Positions 58,501 to 64,000 of a DNA stretch of 64,000 nucleotides are shown piece after piece; within the stretch, counting starts at the first letter, position 1, and every line of letters begins with the position of its first letter. Position numbers and translations under genes: made by a program. The notes under the pieces are model-generated. The model made no database searches, had not been told where the DNA came from, and worked only from the letters and a program-made list of their open reading frames with translations. The stretch spans positions 1 through 64,000 of the forward strand of contig NZ_FOLD01000013.1 in assembly GCF_900112225.1 (NCBI RefSeq), in the 5' to 3' direction. The stretch comes from Massilia yuzhufengensis (GTDB taxonomy: Bacteria; Pseudomonadota; Gammaproteobacteria; Burkholderiales; Burkholderiaceae_D).

Positions 58501-60050
58501 GTCATGCGGTCGGCCTTGAGGTCGATGTAGTTCGGGGAGACCAGCCGGCCGTTCGCGCCAAGGGTCAGGCGGTTCGTGGCGCGCAGGTCGATGTCGCCGC
58601 CGGCCTTGACCAGGGCGTTCACCGTCAGGTTGTTCTTCGCCTCGGCGCGCACGCTGTGGAGCGTCTCGAGGTCGTTCTCGAAGCGCAGGTCGTTCTCGGC
58701 CTGCAGCACGATGTTCGCATTGGTAGCGAGCAGGGTCGCCGGCGCGATGCGGGTGTCGCCCGCCATCGGCGGCTTGCTGAACACATTGACGTCGCTGGCC
58801 GCGGCCGTGCCGCCGTTGGCCACGATGATGTTCCACGGGTCGAGCAGCCAGGTGCCGCTGCGGCCCGCTGCCGCGCCGGCGTCCACGCGGATGCCGTCGA
58901 TATCGAGGTCGTGGCCCGAGGTTTCGACCAGGCCGCCCTGGCCCGCGCCGCTGCCGCGCACCGAAATGCTGCCGTAGGCCGCGGTGGCGCCGTCCGACCA
59001 CAGCACGACCTTGCCGCCGTCGCCGCCCTGGATGGCGTCGGCGCGGATGCTGGCGTCCTTGCCGAACCAGGTCTGCTGCGCATTCGGCAGCGCCGCGTTC
59101 TTGCCCTGGTAGTCGCCGCCCACCAGCACGGCGCCGCCGCCCAGTGCGCCGCTGGCGTCCACCGCCGCATTGCCGGCCAGGCCGACGCGCTGGCCCAGCA
59201 GCTCGATCGTGCCGCCCTTGCCGGCGCCGGTGGCGCTGGTAATGGTGCCCGCCTCGAGCACCGTGTCGCGGCTCGCCTTCAGGGTGATCTTGCCGTCCTG
59301 GCCGAGCACCGCGCTGTTGGCGTTGACCACGCCGCGCTGGTTCACCAGGGCGCCGTAGATGCCGATGCGGCCGCCCTGCGCCACCACCTGGCCCAGGTTG
59401 ATGGCCTGGTGGTCGGGCGCCGAGACCACGACTGTCATGTCCGGATTGCCGGCATCGACCAGCTGCACGCTGCGTCCGGCCGCCAGCACCACTTCGCCGT
59501 TCGGCGCGGTGATGACGCCGCTGTTCTCGACGTTCGGCGCCACCAGGAACACCTTGCCGCCGCTCGGGGTGGTGATGGCGCCTTCGTTGCGCACCGCGCC
59601 GGCCGCCGGGCCGGCGCTGAAGTTCTTCTTACCGGCCAGGAAGTCGGCGTCGCTCAGGTTCAGGGTCGAGGCCACCAGGCCGTTGACGTCCACCCGCGCG
59701 CCGCGCCCGAACACGACCCCGTTCGGGTTGATCAGGAAGACCTTGCCGTTGGACTGCAGCGCGCCGAGGATGCGGCTCGGGTCCTGCCCGACGATCCGGT
59801 TGAGCACCGCGCTGTCGCTGCTTTGCTGGATGAAGCGGGTGATTTCGCCCGCATTGACCGAGAAGCTCTGCCAGTTGATGATGGTGCCGGGCGTGTTCGT
59901 GATCGAGAACACGTTGCCGTCCTGGGTAAAGGTGGCCTGGCCGGTCACCACTTTCGGCAGCGTGGGCGCCGCGTGGGCGGCGCCCACGCATGCCGCGACG
60001 CACAGCGCCGCCCTGCTCAATCGGATCAATCCGTTCCTGGTCTTGCTCAT
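55551..60050 (-). CDS. TpsA-type filamentous haemagglutinin with Cys-pair repeat stalk
   Basis: The product is 1499 residues. AGGGGAA precedes ATG 60050. The Sec signal ends AHA. Residues 30-280 form the two-partner-secretion domain (NTPGTIINWQSFSVNAGEI ... NGKVFLINPNGVVFGRGARV ... STLNLSDADFLAG). A beta-helix follows, with WLLDPWNIIVAN near residue 420. From about residue 963, 23 pairs of Cys spaced C-x8-C recur, with 9 or more residues between pairs (19-residue period in the later half; ADKGAAGC units alternate with NPxxxGC units). The last 80 residues are Ser/Ala-rich and end KMYCN. The partner TpsB is encoded nine bases upstream. Surface exposure is expected; the Cys array may form a disulfide-stabilised stalk. 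Confidence 0.9.
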   Translation of the reverse strand: MSKTRNGLIRLSRAALCVAACVGAAHAAPTLPKVVTGQATFTQDGNVFSITNTPGTIINWQSFSVNAGEITRFIQQSSDSAVLNRIVGQDPSRILGALQSNGKVFLINPNGVVFGRGARVDVNGLVASTLNLSDADFLAGKKNFSAGPAAGAVRNEGAITTPSGGKVFLVAPNVENSGVITAPNGEVVLAAGRSVQLVDAGNPDMTVVVSAPDHQAINLGQVVAQGGRIGIYGALVNQRGVVNANSAVLGQDGKITLKASRDTVLEAGTITSATGAGKGGTIELLGQRVGLAGNAAVDASGALGGGAVLVGGDYQGKNAALPNAQQTWFGKDASIRADAIQGGDGGKVVLWSDGATAAYGSISVRGSGAGQGGLVETSGHDLDIDGIRVDAGAAAGRSGTWLLDPWNIIVANGGTAAASDVNVFSKPPMAGDTRIAPATLLATNANIVLQAENDLRFENDLETLHSVRAEAKNNLTVNALVKAGGDIDLRATNRLTLGANGRLVSPNYIDLKADRMTLAGDIDGAGGVFPVVSFNPFLDSTAISVRGLEPAGMLALDPARLAAFRAYEINLGSSAHNAAISIDDALSLQGSLLLDTRGAINVNAPVRLQGAGSQFMATLHPDATPGTIQVSGAIEAVKKIQLDANRVVVGGALGATDIDVSAGNGGIALSHNIGAGNQVSLRSSGAVNQDASAAVTTSKLLVEGSEVGMAGANRVSTLAGSASERDFRFRWIDDLHVGAVGGVAGLKAKSQLSLTGGALFADSSIESDAALLVDAAFIGGTGSYKGTNLDLASLGGIGSATSALRTSSTYLSARNTGSGSAPLNIVNDRALTIGNVVQAGSGNGGAISIESTGSLTVAPTETGGDGVKTGSGNISLVTHSPLTILGKVSSNSGNIVLRAENNGALTIASGGQVATASGNVSLTAGSISYPAGSIVVSGPDKLSVTNTSAPVDPRPDPVPPLNTCLSNPGASGCSGVLEAATRTCIANPGAAGCTAVLDTATRTCTANPAGPQCAQVLERNAILQCVANPKAPGCSTTLPSYEACAAAPSKLGCAPVIAEREAINACIANPKGAGCAATLPPLAVCTTAPSTYGCAPVIAEREALDACIANPTAPGCGAVLPPLAECRVNAGVPGCAPVLARAEFDACLVNPSAPGCAARLPALSICKASPGVEGCAQVLQLSFNACLVNPRDASCAGILPTLSQCVMDKAAAGCQVVLPTLAQCIASPALAGCSVQLPSLPQCVADKGAPGCQAVLPTLAQCVVNPALAGCSVQLPTLSQCIANPALSGCSVQLPSLSQCVADKGAAGCQAVLPTLAQCIVNPATPGCSAQLPTLSQCVADKGAAGCQAVLPTLAQCIGSPTLQGCSVQLPTLSQCAANPQLAGCAAVLPKPDFCATHPLDQSCVVFNPAPVQDGGQSNAPVAQAQQATVKLINAAAPAPAATGASTAATSSGGTSSTSNSSSEGGAAAPDKAESKAGPATSTNTGVKNEKPAAKMYCN

Positions 60051-60059
60051 GTCATTCCC

Positions 60060-61658
60060 CTAGTAGGCCAGGCCGACGCGCACGTGCAGCCTGTCCTTGC
60101 TGGCGCCGCCCAGGGCGCCCTTTTTCACCACATTGCCGTAGTCGAGCTGCAGGCTGGCCGCGCTGCCCACCGAGAAGCGCAGGCCGGCGCCGGCGCCGGC
60201 GATCGTGGTGCTGCGCAGTTCGCCCGGCAGCGCGTGGTTGCGCTTGCCGTAGGCGGTATCGTAGAAGGCCAGCAGGCGGCACTGCCATCCGCTCCTGCTG
60301 CACAGGTTCGGCGTGTACAGTTCCAGGTTCAGGCCCAGGCCCGAATCGGCCGCCAGTTCGCGTTCGCGAAAACCGCGCACGCTGGTCGAGCCGCCGGCGC
60401 CGAACTGCTCGCCCGGCATCAGCGCGTCGGGCGAGTACTGGCCATTGGCCAGCACCCGGGTTTGCCAGTCGCCGTCGCCGAGCGCGCGGCTCCAGGCGCC
60501 GGCCAGGCGCAGCGCCGTGTAGCCGGCTTTCGCGCCCGCGCGCGCCGCCGTGAAGTCCTGTTGCGCGCCGCGCGAGCCGCCCGGGATGTTGCGCAGCAGG
60601 GTCGCCGAGATATTCGCTTCGCCCTTGTCCAGCGCCACGCGCCCCAGGTAGCCGATGCTGGCCGGGCGCACCGTGACGTTGTTGCCGAAGTCCTGGTCGA
60701 AGAACACGACGCTGTTCTTGTAGGCCTTCACTTCCAGGCCGTAGATGAGTCGCCCTTCGAGCTCGCGCGCGCCGACGCTGCGCTTGGCCAGCACCTGGCT
60801 GTAGCGCGCGCCGTAGACCGCGCCGCGGCCGCTCACGGCCAGGTCGAACAGGCCGGCCGTGACCACGCCGGAATCGACGTCCGAATAGCTGGCGTACAGG
60901 TCGAGCGCGGCGCCCTGGCCGTACAGCGGCACGTGGTAGCCCAGGCCCCACACGCCTACCTGCGACGGCTGTTCCACCGTGGTGGTGTACTGCAGGCTGG
61001 CGACGTGGTCGCGCCCCCACAGGTTGGCATGCTGCAGCACCACGCCGGCGTGGGTGGTGCCGGTTTCGCTGGTGCCGGTGTTGTCGAAGTTCGCCATCAC
61101 GCTCCACGGCCGCTCGTCGAGCACGTCGATGCGCGCGTCCACCGTGTCGTCCGCCGCCCCGCTGCCCAGGCTCAGCTTGACCTTCTTGGCCGGATTCTCG
61201 TTGGCCAGCTTCAGGTTGGCCGATACCTGCGTCAGGTTCGGCGTCTGCCCTTCGCGCAGCGCCGGCAGGCTGCGCCGGATGTTCGCTGCGCTGAAGCTCC
61301 GGTTGCCCGCCACCGTGACCCTGCCGATCTTCGTCTGCAGCACCTGCAGGCGCACCACGCCGCCATTGAGCTCCTGCTCCGGCAGCTGGACCGTCACCAC
61401 GCTGTAGCCGCGCGCATGGTAGAGCGCCTCTAGCGCCTCGAGGGCGCGCTGGACGTCGCCGAAATCGCGCCCGGCGCCGGCGTGCGACGCCACGGCCTGC
61501 TCGATCTCGCCAGCGCTCAGCAGGGTGTTCCCGGTCACCTCGAAGCGGCTGATCGTGAAGCGGACGATGTCGTCCGGCGCCGCTTCCTGCGCACAGGCCG
61601 CAGTCACGGCCAGGGCAAGCACGGAGCCCGCGAACAGGCGTGCAAAACATTGATTCAT
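60060..61658 (-). CDS. TpsB outer-membrane transporter (ShlB/FhaC/HecB family)
   Basis: The product is 532 residues. A signal peptide (SVLALAVTAACAQE) is followed by a POTRA pair (FEVTGNTLLSAGEIEQAVASHAG ... GYSVVTVQLPEQELNGGVVRLQVL; VTVAGNRSFSAANIRRSLPALREGQ) and a 16-strand barrel. TSVRGFRERELA is the VRGF motif of the family's L6 loop. The barrel ends DRLHVRVGLAY. It secretes the TpsA encoded directly downstream. The ribosome binding site is poor; an AT-rich TATAAA stretch near 61690 may be the promoter. Confidence 0.93.
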   Translation of the reverse strand: MNQCFARLFAGSVLALAVTAACAQEAAPDDIVRFTISRFEVTGNTLLSAGEIEQAVASHAGAGRDFGDVQRALEALEALYHARGYSVVTVQLPEQELNGGVVRLQVLQTKIGRVTVAGNRSFSAANIRRSLPALREGQTPNLTQVSANLKLANENPAKKVKLSLGSGAADDTVDARIDVLDERPWSVMANFDNTGTSETGTTHAGVVLQHANLWGRDHVASLQYTTTVEQPSQVGVWGLGYHVPLYGQGAALDLYASYSDVDSGVVTAGLFDLAVSGRGAVYGARYSQVLAKRSVGARELEGRLIYGLEVKAYKNSVVFFDQDFGNNVTVRPASIGYLGRVALDKGEANISATLLRNIPGGSRGAQQDFTAARAGAKAGYTALRLAGAWSRALGDGDWQTRVLANGQYSPDALMPGEQFGAGGSTSVRGFRERELAADSGLGLNLELYTPNLCSRSGWQCRLLAFYDTAYGKRNHALPGELRSTTIAGAGAGLRFSVGSAASLQLDYGNVVKKGALGGASKDRLHVRVGLAY

Positions 61659-61800
61659 TAGGTTTGCTTTACGAATGGTCGTATTTATAAGTTTTTTTTA
61701 TGACAGGACGGGGAGCGCCGGCAACACCACGTCCCCTGATAAGGGGAAGTGTAGCGAGCTTTTTGTTGCAATGGAGAAAAATTCAGGTGACTAAGGAAAC

Positions 61801-61821
61801 TTCCCCCATCGCATGGGGGAA
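61801..61821. other. Perfect 9-bp inverted repeat TTCCCCCAT-CGC-ATGGGGGAA
   Basis: It lies between the cyclase stop (61874) and the TpsB start. A weaker CCCC-TGATAA-GGGG lies at 61733-61746. Neither has a clear T-run, so they may be weak terminators or regulatory hairpins between the two transcripts. Confidence 0.4.
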
Positions 61822-61873
61822 ACTCCGACAGATTCCGTTGCTCGAACGACACACCCGCCGGGCCGGGCTGGCG

Positions 61874-64000
61874 CTACTTGGTGTCGAAGCTGGTAACGCC
61901 GTCCCATTCGCTGCCGGGCGGGTGCGCGCGGTAATGGGCGATGCGCTGCAGGTAGAGCGCATACAGGCCGCGCGCCGGATGGGCCGCCGCCAGCGCCTCG
62001 ATGGCCGGCTGCGCCGCATCCCATTGCTGGGCGCGTACCAGCGCCAGCGCCGCCTCCCACTGCGCCAGTTCATCCAGCACCCCGGGCGCCAGCGCGGCCG
62101 GCTTGCCGAGCGGCTCGAAGATCGCCACCGGCTCGTTCTTGCCCTTGACCCGCACCAGGTCCAGCTCGCGCCAGGCGAATTCCGGCGCCGCCAGGCGGGT
62201 CGCCGCCCCCACCGCGATGCCCACGCCATACACCTTGGTGATGCCCTCCAGGCGCGCGCCCAGGTTCACCGCGTCGCCCATGACGGTATAGGCGCGCCGG
62301 ATTGCCGAGCCCATGTCGCCGACGTGCATCAGGCCGCTGTTGACGCCGATGCCGATCTTCAGTTCCGGCCAGCCGCGCGCCAGGAAGTCGGTGTTCAGGC
62401 GCGCCGCGCTGTCCTGCATCAGCAGCGCCGTGGCCACCGCGCGGCCGGCGTGGTCCGGAAAGCTGACCGGCGCGCCCCAGAAGGCCATCACGGCGTCGCC
62501 GATGTACTTGTCGAGCGTGCCCTGGTGGCGCGAGCGGATGTCCTCGGACATGGCCGTCAGGTACAGGTTGATGTACTCGCGCAGCTCTTTCGGGCTCAGG
62601 CCCTCGGAGATGGTGGTGAAGCCGCGCACGTCGACGAACATGACGGTCAGTTCGCGGCTCTCGCCGTCCATGTTGTAGGCTTGCGGATCCTCGGCCATCT
62701 GCGCGACCAGCTCGGGCGCCACGTATTGGCCGAAGCGCGAGACCAGCGCCCTGCCCTTGCGGAACTCGAAAAAGTAGCCCCAGGCCAGGTTCAGCACGAA
62801 CAGGCTGGCCACCAGCAGCAGGCAGATGAACACGTTCAGGATCATGTCCTGTTGCGTGTACATGTAGTAGTTGAAGGCGCCGCAGGCGAGGAAGGCGCAG
62901 GCCGCGAGCAGCACCGACCAGGCCGGGGTGAGCACCGCCAGCGCCAGCGCCAGCACCACGCCGACCGCGCCCACCAGGCCCGCCTCGACCACCTGCGCCG
63001 ACCAGTGGCGGGTCTTGAAGCGCCCGTCCAGCATCGACTTGATCATGTTGGCGTGGATTTCGACACCCGGGTACTCGGCGTTGACCGGCGTGGCGCGCAA
63101 GTCCTGCAGGCCGGGCGCGGTGGTGCCGACCAGGACGATCGCGCCTTCCAGCACCTCCTGCGCGACCCGGCCGGCCAGCACGTCGGCCGCCGACACATAC
63201 GGAAAGGCCCCGCCCTGCGGCCCGCCGCGGCCGCGGAACTGCACGGTCGAGATCATCGCCTCGCCCACCGGGAACACCACCCGGCCGGCCTTGCGGGTAA
63301 ACATCTGGATGGTGTCGAAGGCCGACGCCTGTTTGTCGCTGTCCGACAGGGTGTCGACGGTCCCGTGCATCACCGGGTTGACGGCTTTCGCATCGAGGAA
63401 GGCGGCCAGGGTCGCCAGCGACAGCGACGGGTAGTAGCCGTCGCCGATCTGGAACAGCACCGGCGAGGAGCGCACCACGCCGTCGGCGTCGGTGGTGGCG
63501 GTGAAGATCCCCGCGCCGCGCGCAGCCCCCTGCAGTTGCGCGATGTTGGCTTCGTAGCCCTTTGCCGAGTAGGCGCGGCCCTCGCGGCCATTCAGGAAGT
63601 CGGTGGTGAACAGGGGCGCGGGCAGCACGCCCTTGGCCTGGTCGCTCGAGATGTTAAAGCCCAGCACCACCGGCTGGCCGCGCAGGGCGTCGGCGAACAT
63701 GCCGTCGTAGTCGAGTTGCGGCTTGAGCTGGGCCAGTTCGCGCTGCAGGGCCGGCACGTTCTTGAGTTCGCGCCCGGCCAGGCGTTCCAGCTCGGCGTAG
63801 CCGGAACTGGTGTCCGGCTCGGGGAAAGAGACGTCGAAGCCGACCGCGCCGGCGCCATAGTGGCCGGTGAGCTGGTCGACCAGCCTGGCCATGATGTTGC
63901 GGCTCCAGGGGAAGCGCCCGACTTCGTTCAGGCTCTTGCTGTCGATGTCGACGATGACGATGGCCTTATCTGGCTCGAAAGGCTCGAGCCGCACGCGCAG
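61874..64000 (-). CDS. CHASE2-domain adenylate/guanylate cyclase (N-terminus beyond window)
   Basis: At least 708 codons are open to the window edge, so the start is outside. The periplasmic CHASE2 sensor begins AIVIVDIDSKSLNEVGRFPWSR and continues AVGFDVSFPEPD. Three membrane helices follow (VVEAGLVGAVGVVLALALAVL and neighbours). The class III cyclase domain has ELTVMFVDVRGFTTISEGL (metal Asp), DKYIGDAVMAFWGAPV and GIGVNSGLMHVGDMGSAIRRAYTVMGDAVNLGARLE. About 90 extra residues lie after it. It makes a cyclic nucleotide in response to an unknown periplasmic signal. The FecR and TpsA/TpsB genes lie downstream on the same strand. Confidence 0.92.
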   Translation of the reverse strand: MRVRLEPFEPDKAIVIVDIDSKSLNEVGRFPWSRNIMARLVDQLTGHYGAGAVGFDVSFPEPDTSSGYAELERLAGRELKNVPALQRELAQLKPQLDYDGMFADALRGQPVVLGFNISSDQAKGVLPAPLFTTDFLNGREGRAYSAKGYEANIAQLQGAARGAGIFTATTDADGVVRSSPVLFQIGDGYYPSLSLATLAAFLDAKAVNPVMHGTVDTLSDSDKQASAFDTIQMFTRKAGRVVFPVGEAMISTVQFRGRGGPQGGAFPYVSAADVLAGRVAQEVLEGAIVLVGTTAPGLQDLRATPVNAEYPGVEIHANMIKSMLDGRFKTRHWSAQVVEAGLVGAVGVVLALALAVLTPAWSVLLAACAFLACGAFNYYMYTQQDMILNVFICLLLVASLFVLNLAWGYFFEFRKGRALVSRFGQYVAPELVAQMAEDPQAYNMDGESRELTVMFVDVRGFTTISEGLSPKELREYINLYLTAMSEDIRSRHQGTLDKYIGDAVMAFWGAPVSFPDHAGRAVATALLMQDSAARLNTDFLARGWPELKIGIGVNSGLMHVGDMGSAIRRAYTVMGDAVNLGARLEGITKVYGVGIAVGAATRLAAPEFAWRELDLVRVKGKNEPVAIFEPLGKPAALAPGVLDELAQWEAALALVRAQQWDAAQPAIEALAAAHPARGLYALYLQRIAHYRAHPPGSEWDGVTSFDTK

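Noticed and set aside
55350-61433. Open frame of more than 2000 codons on the plus strand opposite TpsA/TpsB
   Set aside because: It is antisense to two well-supported genes. The product is His/Arg/Gly-rich without domains, as expected from the codon bias of GC-rich DNA.

Overview
The window is high-GC DNA that most resembles a betaproteobacterium of the Oxalobacteraceae (Massilia/Telluria/Duganella type). This is inferred from the sdhCDAB-sdhE-gltA operon next to a HutC-type GntR regulator, mdh, a CitE-like lyase and acnA, together with a probable DUF2863 protein, an Mth938-like protein and Fiu-like TonB receptors. No database search was possible, so the genus is an inference. No rRNA, CRISPR array or recognisable insertion sequence was seen. 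There is one tRNA (Pro, GGG).

Region 1 (about 1-9980) is accessory. Positions 1-4600 are visibly AT-richer than the rest. It holds a Tat-signal helical protein whose C-terminus resembles the TcB-binding end of Tc-toxin A, a Gly-rich membrane-hairpin partner, an ApeA-like HEPN protein, a large STAND-like protein with a degenerate P-loop, a two-gene unit (a GRDP-like protein with a CWHxC-VGR-CWHxC tail plus a TauD-type dioxygenase), and a NYN/LOTUS protein. Degenerate copies of one intergenic repeat family lie in the gaps of this region and were not noticed elsewhere.

Region 2 (9983-24120) is central metabolism: citrate synthase, SdhE, succinate dehydrogenase, a GntR regulator with a perfect 16-bp palindrome upstream, malate dehydrogenase, a CitE-like lyase, a secreted MliC-like protein and aconitase. 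A DUF2231/PQQ-sugar-dehydrogenase pair and a 49-residue membrane peptide follow.

Region 3 (24174-31804) is iron uptake: two catecholate-type TonB receptors, each behind its own Fur-like box, with PiuC and a GNAT enzyme downstream of one. A conserved hypothetical gene lies between them. Region 4 (31965-36907) has a serine hydrolase/CYTH/M14 peptidase operon and a divergent stress cassette (a KGG protein and two disordered proteins). Region 5 (37157-40222) is a glycosyltransferase operon with a HAD phosphatase.

Region 6 (40409-52118) is mixed housekeeping: tRNA-Pro, an S41 protease, an LplT/acyltransferase fusion, hom, alaA, an Mth938-like protein, an EamA/SMR transporter, a peroxiredoxin, a PIN-PhoH protein and a membrane protein. 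Region 7 (52147-54766) is an ECF42-type locus: two DGPF (YciI-like) proteins, a VOC protein and a TPR-extended sigma factor that is frameshifted in a CG repeat. A TGTCGA-N17-CGTC promoter precedes the second DGPF gene. Region 8 (54794-64000) is a two-partner secretion locus: TpsB, a 1499-residue TpsA with 23 regularly spaced Cys pairs, a FecR-domain protein, and a CHASE2 adenylate cyclase cut by the window edge.
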